A stretch of 64,000 nucleotides of DNA from Blastococcus colisei (GTDB taxonomy: Bacteria > Actinomycetota > Actinomycetes > Mycobacteriales > Geodermatophilaceae): assembly GCF_006717095.1 (NCBI RefSeq), contig NZ_VFQE01000002.1, positions 897,853 through 961,852 of the forward strand, in the 5' to 3' direction. Under the pieces are notes generated by a model. The model saw nothing but the letters and a program-made list of their open reading frames with translations, ran no database searches and was not told the origin of the DNA. Below are positions 1 through 9,037 of this stretch, piece after piece (positions within the stretch are counted from its first letter, which is position 1; every line of letters starts with the position of its first letter). Both the position numbers and the translations under genes were made by a program.

Positions 1-2
1 TC

Positions 3-2561
3 GTCGGCGACCCGGTTCCCGCCGACGCCTCCGCGGAGGACCCCCTCGACCTGCACGCCGGCGTCGCCGACCTCATCGAGGGCGCCGGCGGCGAGGACAG
101 CGACCCCCGTTCGGAGTCCGCCTCCCGCGCCGCGCTCGCCATCGCGCTGGTCCGCTCGGCGAAGGCCGCCTTCGACGCCACGGACGACGACCTGCAGCGA
201 GCCGCCGGCCTGGCCCGGCACGCGCGGATCGAGCTGCTCTCCCGGCGCATCGACGCCGCCATGGACGAGGCCGTCGAGGCCGCCAGCCTGCTGGACCCCG
301 TCCTGCCGCCCAGCGCGCTGCTGGTCGACACCCTCGGCACTCTCGCCGGCGTGCTCGCCGACCTCGAGCTGATGCCGCTGGCGCTGGACTACCAGCGGCG
401 GGCCCACGAGGCGGCGATGATCGCCGCCGCGGATCCTGGCGCGCCGGAGTGGACCGGGAACGGCGACACCACAGTCGACGCCGACGTCCTGGTCGCCACC
501 ACCGCGACCTGCCTCGGTGAGCTGTGCGCCGAGCTGGGCGAGGGGCTGCTGGACGACGGCGTCCCCGAGTCCGCCGAGCCGCACTTCGCCGAGGCCCGCA
601 TGCTCGCCGAGAAGGCGCTGGCGCTGCTCCCCCCGGACAGCGCGGGCATCGTGACCGCCCAGGTCGTGCACGGCTGGGCGCTGGTCGGGCTCGGTGAGTG
701 CGCGGCCGCGGTCGGCCCGCTGCGCGCCGCCGTCCGCATCACGTCCGCGACCGCCGACCGCGCGCAGCTGGCCTCGGCGCAGCTGGCCCTGGGCCGTGCG
801 CTGCGCCGCCAGAGGGACGTCGCCGGGGCCGACGAGCACCTGGTCTCGGCGCTGAACCTGGCCACCGAGCACGGCCTCCCCCGCCTGCGCCGGGCCGCGC
901 TGCGCGAGCTGTGCACCCTGCACGCGGAGCTGGACGACGCCGGCCGGGCGCTGCCGTACCTGCAGGCCTACCTCTCCGACGAGCTGGACCGGGTCGACGA
1001 GCGGCGGACCCGCTGGGTCGAGCTGTTCGGCCGGCGCAAGAGCCTGCTGGAGACGGAGCGGGCCGCGGGCCAGCTCCGCCGGCAGGCCTACGAGGACCCG
1101 CTCACCCACCTGCCCAACCGGCGCTACGCCGAGGCCCGGCTCGACGGGCTGCTCACCACGGGCGCGGCGCCGGCGCTCGCCGTGGTCGACGTCGACCGCT
1201 TCAAGACCATCAACGACGCCTTCGGCCACCCGGCCGGCGACGCGGCCCTCCGCACCGTGGCCGACCTGCTCGTGGCCGGCGTCCGCGACACCGACGAGGT
1301 GTGCCGCTGGGCCGGCGACGAGTTCGTCATCCTGCTGCCCGACACGACCGCGGAGCAGGGCGAGCGGGCGCTCGAACGGATCCGCCGGTCGGTGGCCACC
1401 TACGACTGGTCCTCCCTCGGCATCGACGTCCCGGTCACGATCAGCGTCGGCATCGCGTCGGCGGCCCGCGGCGACGACCGGCGGACGCTCTTCGCCGCGG
1501 CCGACGGCGTCCTCTACGACGCCAAGCGCAGCGGTCGCGACCGCGTCGTCCGGCTGTCCGGCGTGACCCAGACCCGGGCGCCCGGCGCGAGCCCGCTCGA
1601 CGCCCTGTTCGGCCCCCCACCCGTGGCTCCGGAGGGCGGCACGACGACCTCCGACATCCCGGACGACGACGCGGCCGCTCCCGTTCCCGCCGCGCCGGCC
1701 ACCCCGCCGCCCGCGGGCTCCGCCGACGCCGGGTTCGCCCCGCTCCTGGTCGCGCCCCGCCCGGTCGACCCGCCACTGGGCACCGGCAGCCCGGCCGAGC
1801 CGCTGCTCGGTCCGCTGCCGAGGCCCGAGCCGGTCGCCGTCCCGGAGCCGGTCGCAGTGGCGCCGGTCGGTCCGCAGCCGATCGTGGTGGATCCGGTCGT
1901 GGAAACCGTTGCTCCGGTGCCGGCCGCGCGCCGCGCGGCCACGGTGGAGCCGGAGGTCGTCTGGGCCACCGGCCGCACCACCGAGCAGGTTCTCGCGCTG
2001 GTCCGCGAGGCCCGTCGCGAGCACCCCGACCGCCCGGCGCTGGTGCTGCGCGCCGCCGCCGAGACGCTCGTCGCGCTCGCGTCGGAGCACGACGCCTACA
2101 CGACGATGGACGCCGCGGCGATGGCCGCCGCGGTCGGGCCCGTGCCCGAGCCGGTGGGCCGCGTGCACGTGCTGTGCGCCGGCGGCGCCGACGGCCCGGT
2201 CGCGGCCGAGGTCGCCTTCGTCGCCCGGGTCACCGGCACCGAGGTCGTGCGGGTGGACGACGTCGCCGGGAGCCGCGTCCGGGGCATGCTCGCCGACGGG
2301 TCCCTGTTCGCCGAGGCCGACTGCCTGGTCGTCGTCGCGGGGATGGACGCCTCGCTCGCGGCGACGGTCGGCGCCATGGCCGACGTGCCCGTGGTGGCGG
2401 TGCCCACGTCGACCGGTTCCCCGAACGCCTTCGCGGGCCTGGGCGCGCTGATGACGATGCTGAACTCGGCCGCGCCGGGCGTCGCCGTCAGCACCATCGA
2501 CAACGGCTACTCCGCCGGCGTCTTCGCCGCCCGCGTGGCGAGGAGAGCGACGACACGGTGA
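3..2561 (+). CDS. TPR-like/GGDEF protein fused to a LarB (PurE-like) domain; 5' end outside the window
   Basis: The reading frame is open from base 3, so the start lies upstream. Order of parts: helical TPR-like repeats to about nt 1080; a GGDEF domain at about nt 1095-1545; an Ala/Pro/Val-rich linker to about nt 1945; a LarB-like domain to the stop. The signature is AGDEF (nt 1311-1325), preceded by RDTD plus five residues, which is the spacing of the inhibitory I-site RxxD. It therefore looks like a diguanylate cyclase, though the first Gly of GGDEF is Ala. The last 200 residues carry the LarB marks PEVVWATGRTTEQ, VVVAGMDASL, VPTSTG, MLNS and IDNG. LarB carboxylates and hydrolyses nicotinate adenine dinucleotide when the nickel-pincer cofactor is made. 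The Cys of the family's LNSC motif is Ala here (codon 2469-2471). A separate LarB from an internal GTG near 1880-1940 cannot be excluded. larC lies downstream at 7099. Confidence 0.85.
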   Translation, partial: VGDPVPADASAEDPLDLHAGVADLIEGAGGEDSDPRSESASRAALAIALVRSAKAAFDATDDDLQRAAGLARHARIELLSRRIDAAMDEAVEAASLLDPVLPPSALLVDTLGTLAGVLADLELMPLALDYQRRAHEAAMIAAADPGAPEWTGNGDTTVDADVLVATTATCLGELCAELGEGLLDDGVPESAEPHFAEARMLAEKALALLPPDSAGIVTAQVVHGWALVGLGECAAAVGPLRAAVRITSATADRAQLASAQLALGRALRRQRDVAGADEHLVSALNLATEHGLPRLRRAALRELCTLHAELDDAGRALPYLQAYLSDELDRVDERRTRWVELFGRRKSLLETERAAGQLRRQAYEDPLTHLPNRRYAEARLDGLLTTGAAPALAVVDVDRFKTINDAFGHPAGDAALRTVADLLVAGVRDTDEVCRWAGDEFVILLPDTTAEQGERALERIRRSVATYDWSSLGIDVPVTISVGIASAARGDDRRTLFAAADGVLYDAKRSGRDRVVRLSGVTQTRAPGASPLDALFGPPPVAPEGGTTTSDIPDDDAAAPVPAAPATPPPAGSADAGFAPLLVAPRPVDPPLGTGSPAEPLLGPLPRPEPVAVPEPVAVAPVGPQPIVVDPVVETVAPVPAARRAATVEPEVVWATGRTTEQVLALVREARREHPDRPALVLRAAAETLVALASEHDAYTTMDAAAMAAAVGPVPEPVGRVHVLCAGGADGPVAAEVAFVARVTGTEVVRVDDVAGSRVRGMLADGSLFAEADCLVVVAGMDASLAATVGAMADVPVVAVPTSTGSPNAFAGLGALMTMLNSAAPGVAVSTIDNGYSAGVFAARVARRATTR

Positions 2562-2588
2562 TCCCCCCGCGACGGGTGCACGGCACAC

Positions 2589-3449
2589 CTACTGCGCGGC
2601 CCTGAACCGCAGGGTCTGGCCGGGGCGCAACTGCCCGCACCGGTCGACGTCACTGCGCACCGGCTCGTCGGCCACGTAGCCGATCACGGGGTAGCCGCCG
2701 GTCACGGGATGGTCGGCCAGGAAGAGCACCGGCGTTCCCGAGGGTGGCACCTGGAGGGCCCCCCGCACCATGCCCTCGCTGGGCAGTTCACCGTTCTGTA
2801 CCCGCTCCAGCGGTACGCCGTCCAGCCGCAGACCGACCCGGTTGCTCTCGTTGGTCACCGTCCAGGCCCGCCCGGTCAGCGCCGCCCACCCCGCGTCGCC
2901 GAACCAGTCGGAGCGAGGGCCGGGCAGCACCGCCACGGTGACCTCCCCACCGGGGATCTCGGGGACCGGCGCCAGATCGACCCCGGGCATCGGGTCGACC
3001 GGCGGCCCCACCGGCAGCACGTCGCCGTCGGCCACCACCGCCGGTCCCAGCCCCGACAGCACGTCGGTGGCCCGGGAGCCGAGCACCGGGGGGACGTCGA
3101 TGCCGCCGCGGACGGCGACGTAGGTCCGCAGGCCGGTCCCGGGCGGTCCCAGCCTCAGCTCGGTGCCGCGCCGGAGCGCGGTCGGCGCGGCGTGGGGGAA
3201 CGGTCCCGCGCAGCGCGCGCCCGTCGTCACCACCAGCAGGTCGGCCTCCGCACGCACCGCCAGCCCGCCGTAGGTCACCTCCAGGACCGCGAGCCCCTCC
3301 GGGTTGCCGACGAGCCGGTTGGCCTGCCGGTACACAGCCCGGTCGCAGGCACCCGAGCGGACGATGCCGAGCGCGGCCTGCCCTGGCCGGCCGGCGTCCT
3401 GCACCGTCGTCAGGGGACCGGCCGCCAGCACGGTCAGGGCGCGCGTCAT
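2589..3449 (-). CDS. pxpC: 5-oxoprolinase subunit PxpC (KipA/biotin-dependent carboxyltransferase family)
   Basis: This 286-residue protein is one of the two ATPase-side subunits of prokaryotic 5-oxoprolinase, which opens 5-oxo-L-proline to L-glutamate using ATP. Family marks are the N-terminal GPLTTVQDAGRPG, the following GIVRSGACDR, and the TYVAVRGGIDVPPVLGS segment near residue 115; the length is usual for PxpC/KipA. Its ATG overlaps the pxpB stop by four bases (3446-3449), so it is the last gene of a pxpA-pxpB-pxpC operon on the minus strand. It ends 27 bp from the convergent TPR-GGDEF-LarB gene. Identification is firm from both sequence and gene order. Confidence 0.93.
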   Translation of the reverse strand: MTRALTVLAAGPLTTVQDAGRPGQAALGIVRSGACDRAVYRQANRLVGNPEGLAVLEVTYGGLAVRAEADLLVVTTGARCAGPFPHAAPTALRRGTELRLGPPGTGLRTYVAVRGGIDVPPVLGSRATDVLSGLGPAVVADGDVLPVGPPVDPMPGVDLAPVPEIPGGEVTVAVLPGPRSDWFGDAGWAALTGRAWTVTNESNRVGLRLDGVPLERVQNGELPSEGMVRGALQVPPSGTPVLFLADHPVTGGYPVIGYVADEPVRSDVDRCGQLRPGQTLRFRAAQ

Positions 3450-4063
3450 CCCGGCGCCGTCTCGACGAAACGCACCCGTACCCCGGGGCGCAGCAGCGCC
3501 GGAGGGTTCCGGTCCAGGTCGAAGACGGCGACGTCGGTCCGGCCGATCAACTGCCAGCCTCCGGGGGACTCGCGCGGATAGACACCGCTGAACTCACCGG
3601 CGAGCGCGACCGACCCCGGCGGCACCTTGGTGCGCGGGGTCGACCGGCGCGGCACGTCCCACTGCCCGCCCGGCTGCGTGAGGTAGCCGAAGCCGGGGGC
3701 GAAGCCGCCGAAAGCAACGGTCCACTCACCTGCCGTGTGCCGTCGCACGAGCTCCTCGGGGGCCAGGTCGAGCAGCCCTGCGAGCTCGTCGAGGTCCTCC
3801 CCGTCGTAGTGGACGGGCAACTCCACGACGTCCCCGCCGGTGCGGGTACCCGGACGCGGCGTGGTCCGACGGACGGCGTCGCCCACCGCGGACAGCGAGG
3901 TACGGGCCGGATCGGTCACCAGCAGCACGGTCCGGGCGGCGGGGACGATGTCGACCACGCCGTCCGGCGGCTCCTCGGCCAGCGCGGCGTAGAGCGCCAG
4001 CACCGCATCCAGGTCGTCCAGCTCCACCAGCAGCGCCGTGCTGCCGCTCGGAAGCACCCGCAT
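3446..4063 (-). CDS. pxpB: 5-oxoprolinase subunit PxpB (KipI family)
   Basis: A 205-residue partner of PxpC. The C-terminal half has the KipI/PxpB signature: FGGFAPGFGYLTQ at about residues 118-130, followed by VPRRSTPRTKVPPGSVALAG and the end of the family motif, GVYPRESPGGWQLIGRT. PxpB and PxpC together are thought to phosphorylate 5-oxoproline for PxpA. The start ATG shares one base with the pxpA stop (TGATG arrangement at 4063) and the stop overlaps pxpC, so translational coupling is likely. In Bacillus the homologue KipI was first described as a sporulation-kinase inhibitor; in this gene context the metabolic role is the better call. Confidence 0.93.
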   Translation of the reverse strand: MRVLPSGSTALLVELDDLDAVLALYAALAEEPPDGVVDIVPAARTVLLVTDPARTSLSAVGDAVRRTTPRPGTRTGGDVVELPVHYDGEDLDELAGLLDLAPEELVRRHTAGEWTVAFGGFAPGFGYLTQPGGQWDVPRRSTPRTKVPPGSVALAGEFSGVYPRESPGGWQLIGRTDVAVFDLDRNPPALLRPGVRVRFVETAPG

Positions 4064-4824
4064 CAGGGTGCGAAGGGGGCCAGGGCCACACCGGCCGCGG
4101 TGAGCGTCTCCCGCACCCGCCGGGCGATCTCCACCGCTCCGGAGGTGTCGCCGTGCACGCAGATCGAGCCCGGACGCAGGGTGAGTTCACCGCCCTCGAC
4201 GTCCCGGATCGGCTTCCCGGCGGCCATCGCCACACAGCGACGGGCGATCTCGGCCGGGTCGTGCAGCACCGCACCGGGCAGCCGCCGCGACACCAGCGTG
4301 CCCTCCGGGGTGTACGCACGATCGGCGAACGCCTCGTGCACCACCGTCAGGCCGGCCTCCCCGGCGAGGCGCAGCCACGCCGATCCCGGCAGGCCCAGGA
4401 CCGGCAGCGCCCGGTCGTAGTCGACGACGGCGCGGACGACGGCGGCCGCCTGGTCCTCGTGGTGGACGATCGCGTTGTAGAGGGCGCCGTGCGGCTTGAC
4501 GTAGCGAACCCGCGAGCCCGCGACACGGGCGAAGCCTTCCAGCGCACCGATCTGGTAGATGACGTCGGCGGTGAGCGCGTCGGGTTCCATGTCGATGAAG
4601 CGTCGACCGAACCCGGCGAGGTCGCGGTAGCCGACCTGGGCGCCGATCGCGACGCCGCGCTCGGACGCCCGTGCGCACACGCGGCGCATGATCGAGGGGT
4701 CACTCGCATGGAAGCCGCAGGCGACGTTGGCGCTGGTGACGAGGTCGAGCAGGGCGTCGTCGTCTCCGAGCGTCCACTGCCCGAACCCCTCGCCGAGGTC
4801 GGAGTTCAGGTCCACGCCGGACAT
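4063..4824 (-). CDS. pxpA: 5-oxoprolinase subunit PxpA (LamB/YcsF family)
   Basis: A 253-residue LamB/YcsF-family protein, the hydrolytic subunit of prokaryotic 5-oxoprolinase. The N-terminus [18 protein letters not shown] and the segment [13 protein letters not shown] (about residues 32-44) are the family signature; [10 protein letters not shown] (about 110-119) and the C-terminal SICVHGDT are also typical. The length matches the family. It lies 8 bp downstream of the NRAMP-like gene and overlaps pxpB by one base, so carrier, hydrolase and kinase-like subunits are probably made from one transcript that starts in the 6071-6219 region. Confidence 0.95.
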   Translation of the reverse strand: MSGVDLNSDLGEGFGQWTLGDDDALLDLVTSANVACGFHASDPSIMRRVCARASERGVAIGAQVGYRDLAGFGRRFIDMEPDALTADVIYQIGALEGFARVAGSRVRYVKPHGALYNAIVHHEDQAAAVVRAVVDYDRALPVLGLPGSAWLRLAGEAGLTVVHEAFADRAYTPEGTLVSRRLPGAVLHDPAEIARRCVAMAAGKPIRDVEGGELTLRPGSICVHGDTSGAVEIARRVRETLTAAGVALAPFAP

Positions 4825-4831
4825 CCTCCAC

Positions 4832-6070
4832 CTACGAGAACAGGTCGATCACCGGGCGGACGGAATTGACCGCCAGGTAGATGGTCAGCAGCCAGGCGGT
4901 CCAGCCGACGACCAGCAGCCACCGCGGGTACCGGTAGCCGTGGAAGAGGTCGGCACGCCGGGTGGCCACCCACAGCAGCACGGCGATGCCGAGCGGCAGC
5001 AGCAGCCCGTTGAAGGCGCCCGCGAACACCAGCAGGGTGGTGGGCGCTGCGCCCACCAGCACGAACGCCAGCGTGGTGACGGCGATGAAGGCGCAGACGA
5101 GGATCGTGCGTGTGCGGTCGCTGGTTCCCGTGCGGGAGGTCACGAACGACACCGAGGTGTAGGAGGCGCCGATCACGCTGGTGATGGACGCGGCCCACAG
5201 GACGATCCCGAAGACGCGCAGGCCGATCTCGCCGGCCGCCTCCTGGAACGCGTTCGCCGCCTGGTTCTCGGCGCCGAGGTCGGCGCCGTTCGCAACCACG
5301 CCGAGGATGGCCAGGAAGAGGATCACCCGCATGATGCCGGTGATCACGATGCCGGTGATCGAGCCGCGGGTGATGTCCCGGACGTGCTCCGGCCCCGTGA
5401 CGCCGGAGTCCAGCAGCCGGTGGGCACCCGCGTAGACGATGTAGCCGCCGATCGTGCCCCCGACCAGGGTCGTGATCGCCAGGAAGGAGACGTCCTCGGG
5501 CAGCACGACGTTCTGCAACGCCTCCCCGACCGGCGGGCCGGAGGTGATGGCGATGTAGGTGGTCAGCGCGATCATGACCAGGCCGAGGACGACGACGATC
5601 CGGTCGACGGCGACCCCCGCCCGCCTGCTGAGGAAGATGCCGATCGCGATGAGCGCGGACAGCGCGCCGCCGATCCTCGGGTCCAGCCCGAACATCGCGT
5701 CGGTACCGAGGCCCGCCCCGCTGACGTTGCCGACGTTGAACACCAGGCCGCCGATGAGCAGGAAGCCGGCCATCACCCAGCCGAGCCCCGGGAGGACGAG
5801 GTTGCCCAGCTCCTGGGCGCGGCGTCCGGTGACCCCGATGACCCGCCACGCGTTCAACTGCAGTGCGATGTCGATGACGATCGAGACGGCGATCGCGAAA
5901 GCGAATGCGGCGCCCAGTTGCACCGTGAACGTCGTCGTCTGGGTGATGAAACCCGGTCCGATGGCCGAGGTGGCCATGAGGAACATGGCACCGAGCAGGG
6001 TCGAGCGGGTGCTCGAGGCGAGCCTCCCCGACGGCGCGGTGGTGGTGGGCTGCTCCGGGAGGTGCGACAT
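4832..6070 (-). CDS. NRAMP-related divalent-metal-like transporter of the 5-oxoproline cluster (YcsG type)
   Basis: A membrane protein of about 412 residues and about 11 transmembrane helices. The start chosen is the ATG at 6070 (MSHLPEQ...), because AGGAG lies a few bases upstream; a longer in-frame extension to 6325 is Arg-rich and would overlap the divergent gene. It belongs to the NRAMP superfamily, but the metal-binding Asp-Pro-Gly-Asn of helix 1 is replaced by GPGF ([13 protein letters not shown]), and no Met-Pro-His is seen at helix 6. It may therefore carry something other than Mn2+ or Fe2+, such as 5-oxoproline or a relative; this is inference from its fixed place beside pxpA, as in the Bacillus ycsF-ycsG order. 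Confidence 0.85.
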   Translation of the reverse strand: MSHLPEQPTTTAPSGRLASSTRSTLLGAMFLMATSAIGPGFITQTTTFTVQLGAAFAFAIAVSIVIDIALQLNAWRVIGVTGRRAQELGNLVLPGLGWVMAGFLLIGGLVFNVGNVSGAGLGTDAMFGLDPRIGGALSALIAIGIFLSRRAGVAVDRIVVVLGLVMIALTTYIAITSGPPVGEALQNVVLPEDVSFLAITTLVGGTIGGYIVYAGAHRLLDSGVTGPEHVRDITRGSITGIVITGIMRVILFLAILGVVANGADLGAENQAANAFQEAAGEIGLRVFGIVLWAASITSVIGASYTSVSFVTSRTGTSDRTRTILVCAFIAVTTLAFVLVGAAPTTLLVFAGAFNGLLLPLGIAVLLWVATRRADLFHGYRYPRWLLVVGWTAWLLTIYLAVNSVRPVIDLFS

Positions 6071-6173
6071 GGGGGCTCCTGGGAACCTGCGGTCCAGCTC
6101 GTCCTGGGTGGAGACCTGCAGCGGGTCGCGTCGGCGGCGGGCGGCGCTTTCACCTCGTCGCGGTCGACCGTAG

Positions 6174-6204
6174 ATTCGAGCCGAACGCCCGGCAATTCGA
6201 GCCG
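6174..6204. promoter_or_regulatory. Direct repeat in the divergent pxp / DUF1445 promoter region
   Basis: The decamer ATTCGAGCCG occurs at 6174-6183 and again at 6195-6204, a start-to-start distance of 21 bp (two helical turns). It lies in the only 150 bp between the divergent NRAMP-like/pxp operon and the DUF1445 gene. The layout suggests a dimeric activator or repressor site serving both directions. No regulator gene of the KipR type is present in the window. The second copy ends just before the GGAGGA ribosome site of the DUF1445 gene. Confidence 0.45.
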
Positions 6205-6219
6205 TCCGGAGGAGCCCCC

Positions 6220-7023
6220 GTGACAGCCACCGCAGCTGCTCCAGCCACGCTCCCGGGCCGGACCCCGGCCGATGCCCGGGCCCGCTACCGCGCCGGCCTG
6301 GCGGTTCCGACCTCCGGAGAGGCACCGGGCTTCACCCAGGCCAACCTCGTCGTGGTGCCCCAGGACTGGGCCTTCGACATGTTGCTGTTCGCGCAGCGCA
6401 ATCCGCGGCCGGTGCCGCTGCTGGACGTGACCGACCCGGGTTCCTTCCGCACCGTTCTCGCACCGGACGCCGACCTCCGGTCGGACCTTCCCCGGTACCG
6501 GGTCTGGCGGCACGGTGAGCTCGCCGAGGAGCCGACCGACGTGAGCGATCTGTGGGCCGACGACCTGGTCGCCTTCCTGATCGGCTGCAGCTTCAGCTTC
6601 GAGACCGCCCTGCTGGACGCCGGCGTGCCCGTTCGCAACATCGAGCAGGGTCGCAACGTCTCGATGTACCGCACCGACCGCGCGTGCCGGCCCGCCGGGC
6701 GGCTCTCCGGCCCCCTGGTGGTCTCGATGCGCCCGGTGCCCGCGGAGCACGTGGTTCCCGCGGTGCAGGTGACCGGACGGATGCCCCAGGTGCACGGGGC
6801 ACCGGTGCACGTCGGCTCACCGTCCTCGCTGGGCATTCCCGACCTCGGCCGGCCGGACTTCGGCGACCCGGTGGATCTCGCCGACGGGGACGTCCCGGTG
6901 TTCTGGGCCTGCGGCGTCACCCCGCAGGCGGCGCTGATGGCCTCCCGCCCACCGTTCGCGATCACGCATGCGCCAGGGCACATGTTCGTCACCGACGTCC
7001 CGGATGCGGCCTACCGGGAATGA
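6220..7023 (+). CDS. DUF1445 family protein, putative hydro-lyase / D-glutamate cyclase-like (YcsI)
   Basis: A 267-residue protein starting at GTG 6220 with CCGGAGGA just upstream. Family marks are IGCSFSFE (about residues 120-127), [13 protein letters not shown], and [12 protein letters not shown] near the C-terminus. In the mammalian enzyme DGLUCY, a domain of this family takes part in turning D-glutamate into 5-oxo-D-proline. Its place beside 5-oxoprolinase genes, as ycsI beside ycsF-kipIA in Bacillus, fits a role in glutamate/5-oxoproline interconversion. The exact substrate and stereochemistry here are not shown by sequence. Confidence 0.9.
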   Translation: MTATAAAPATLPGRTPADARARYRAGLAVPTSGEAPGFTQANLVVVPQDWAFDMLLFAQRNPRPVPLLDVTDPGSFRTVLAPDADLRSDLPRYRVWRHGELAEEPTDVSDLWADDLVAFLIGCSFSFETALLDAGVPVRNIEQGRNVSMYRTDRACRPAGRLSGPLVVSMRPVPAEHVVPAVQVTGRMPQVHGAPVHVGSPSSLGIPDLGRPDFGDPVDLADGDVPVFWACGVTPQAALMASRPPFAITHAPGHMFVTDVPDAAYRE

Positions 7024-7098
7024 CGTCGTGACCGGCGATGATCGCCCCGGCGGAAGGGTCACCAGCCCCCGGCTGCAGGCGAGCGGCATGATCGCCCG

Positions 7099-8310
7099 GT
7101 GACCATCGGGTGGCTGGATCTCTCCGCGGGGGCCTCCGGGGACATGCTGCTGGGGGCGCTGGTGGACGCCGGGGTGCCGCTGGACGTCCTCACCGCTGCG
7201 GTGGCTGCCCTGCCGGTCGAGCAGATCCGGCTGGTGACCGAGCAGACCTCGCGGCACGGGCTGGGCGCCACCCGCGTGCACGTGCACGCACCGCCGTCGT
7301 CCGAGCACCGCACGTGGGCGTCGGTACGGGCGCTGCTCACCGACGCGGCACTGCCCGCGACGATCCGGGACGGCGCGCTCGCCGTCTTCGAGCGGCTGGC
7401 CGCGGCCGAGGGCCGGGTGCACCGGGTGTCCCCGGACGACGTGCACTTCCACGAGGTCGGGGCGCTGGACGCACTGGCCGACGTCGTGGGCGTGGTGGCC
7501 GGGTTCGAGCACCTCGGCCTGACCCGCCTGACGGCGTCGCCGGTGACGCTGGGCAGCGGCTCGGCGCGGAGCGCGCACGGCGTCGTCCCGATCCCCGGCC
7601 CGGCGGTGCTGGAGCTGCTGGCCGGCGTCCCGGTGGTCGCGGGGCCGGTGCGCGCGGAGATGTGCACCCCGACCGGGGCGGCCCTGCTCGCCGCCCGCGT
7701 GGACGAGTGGACGGCGCTGCCGCCGATGCGGGTGGCGCGCGTCGGCACGGGCGCGGGCGGCCGGGACCCCGTCGAGCTGCCGAACGTCGTCCGGCTGGTG
7801 CTGGGCGACCCCGCCGGGCCGCAGCCGGCCGGTCCGGTGGTGCTGGAGAGCCCCGTCGTCCTCGAGACCAATGTCGACGACCTGGACCCGCGGCTGTGGC
7901 CCGGGGTCCTGGAAGCCCTGTTCACCGCCGGCGCCTCGGACGCCTGGCTGACCCCGATCGTGATGAAGAAGGGCCGGCCGGCGCACACCCTCTCGGCGCT
8001 GTGCCGGCCGGACGCCGTCGCGGCCGTCCAGGCGGTGGTCTTCGCGACGACGTCGAGCATCGGCCTGCGGATCGTGCCCGTGGGCAAGGTCGCGCTGGAG
8101 CGGGTGCAGTCGTCGGTCGAGGTGCTCGACGGCACCGTCGGGGTGAAGGTCGCCGTCCACGGCGGGCGGGTGGTCAACGTGAGCGTCGAGTACGAGGACG
8201 TCGCCGCACTCGCACGGGTGGTGGATCTGCCGGTGAAGGAGGTGCTGCGCGCCGCCACCGCCGCCGCGGCGGACGTCTACCCCGTCGGCCACCCGGCGGA
8301 GGACCGCTAG
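7099..8310 (+). CDS. larC: Nickel-pincer cofactor biosynthesis protein LarC
   Basis: A 403-residue LarC (old DUF111) protein, the CTP-dependent nickel insertase that finishes the pincer cofactor of LarA-type lactate and hydroxyacid racemases. Marks: AGASGDM at residues 10-16, VHFHEVGALDALADVVG at about 115-131, MCTPTGAALLA near 193, and ETNVDDLDPRLWP near 257. It starts at GTG 7099; the ATG at 7088 runs into a stop after four codons. In Lactiplantibacillus plantarum larC is made by frameshifting over two frames, whereas here it is one frame. No larE or larA is in the window; the only LarB-like partner is the fused domain at 1950-2540. Confidence 0.93.
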   Translation: MTIGWLDLSAGASGDMLLGALVDAGVPLDVLTAAVAALPVEQIRLVTEQTSRHGLGATRVHVHAPPSSEHRTWASVRALLTDAALPATIRDGALAVFERLAAAEGRVHRVSPDDVHFHEVGALDALADVVGVVAGFEHLGLTRLTASPVTLGSGSARSAHGVVPIPGPAVLELLAGVPVVAGPVRAEMCTPTGAALLAARVDEWTALPPMRVARVGTGAGGRDPVELPNVVRLVLGDPAGPQPAGPVVLESPVVLETNVDDLDPRLWPGVLEALFTAGASDAWLTPIVMKKGRPAHTLSALCRPDAVAAVQAVVFATTSSIGLRIVPVGKVALERVQSSVEVLDGTVGVKVAVHGGRVVNVSVEYEDVAALARVVDLPVKEVLRAATAAAADVYPVGHPAEDR

Positions 8311-8377
8311 CACCGACCAGGCCACTTCCCGCCGGTGGCCTGCCGCCAGCGGGCCGGTCCTCCCGGAGGATGGCCGC

Positions 8378-9037
8378 GTGCTCGACGCCTCCCCCGCGAC
8401 CCGGTACGGGCAGCGCCTGCCCCGCCGGCTGATCCAGCTCTACGCCGGCCTGCTGCTCTACGGCATCTCGATGGCCCTGATCATCCGGTCGGCGCTGGGG
8501 AACATGCCGTGGGACGTGCTGCACCAGGGGCTCGCCGACCGGCTCGACCGGTCGATCGGCACCGTCGCGATCGCCGTCGGGGCCCTGGTGCTGCTGGCCT
8601 GGATCCCGCTCCGCCAGCGGCCCGGACTGGGCACCGTGAGCAACGTCGTCGTCCTCGGGCTGGCCCTGGACGCCACGCTCGCCGTCGTCCCCGCGCCGTC
8701 GTCCCTCCCGCTGCGGGTCGGGCTCCTGGTGGCCGGCGTCCTGCTGAACGGCGTCGCCACCGCCGCCTACATCGGCGTGCACCTGGGGCCAGGGCCGCGG
8801 GACGGGCTGATGACCGGCCTGGTCCGCCGCACCGGCCGGTCGGTGCGGCTGGTGCGCACGACGATCGAGGTGGCCGTCGTCGCCTGCGGCTGGCTGCTCG
8901 GCGGCACGCTGGGTCTGGGCACCGTCCTCTACGCGGTGGCGATCGGCCCGCTGGTGCAGACCCTGCTCCCCCGGCTGTCCGTGGGCCCCGCCGTCAGCCC
9001 CGCTCCGCCGGCCGGCGCTCCGGCTCCTCCGGTCTGA
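8378..9037 (+). CDS. YczE/YitT-type integral membrane protein
   Basis: A 219-residue membrane protein with about five hydrophobic helices. The N-terminal YAGLLLYGISMALIIRSALGNMPWDVLHQGLA resembles the start of the YczE/YyaS family (COG2364), including the GxMPWDVLHQG loop; GPGPRDGLMTGL near residue 145 is also typical. GTG 8378 is chosen because GGAGGA lies eight bases upstream; the ATG at 8370 is out of frame. Function is unknown, although some relatives have been linked to export or to peptide production. The Pro/Ala-rich tail overlaps the convergent MFS gene by 44 bp. Confidence 0.8.
   Translation: MLDASPATRYGQRLPRRLIQLYAGLLLYGISMALIIRSALGNMPWDVLHQGLADRLDRSIGTVAIAVGALVLLAWIPLRQRPGLGTVSNVVVLGLALDATLAVVPAPSSLPLRVGLLVAGVLLNGVATAAYIGVHLGPGPRDGLMTGLVRRTGRSVRLVRTTIEVAVVACGWLLGGTLGLGTVLYAVAIGPLVQTLLPRLSVGPAVSPAPPAGAPAPPV

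Noticed and set aside
4688..6223. A 511-codon plus-strand frame over the NRAMP-like gene
   Set aside because: Repetitive Asp/Glu/His/Gln-rich shadow of a membrane protein gene; no motif and no ribosome site.
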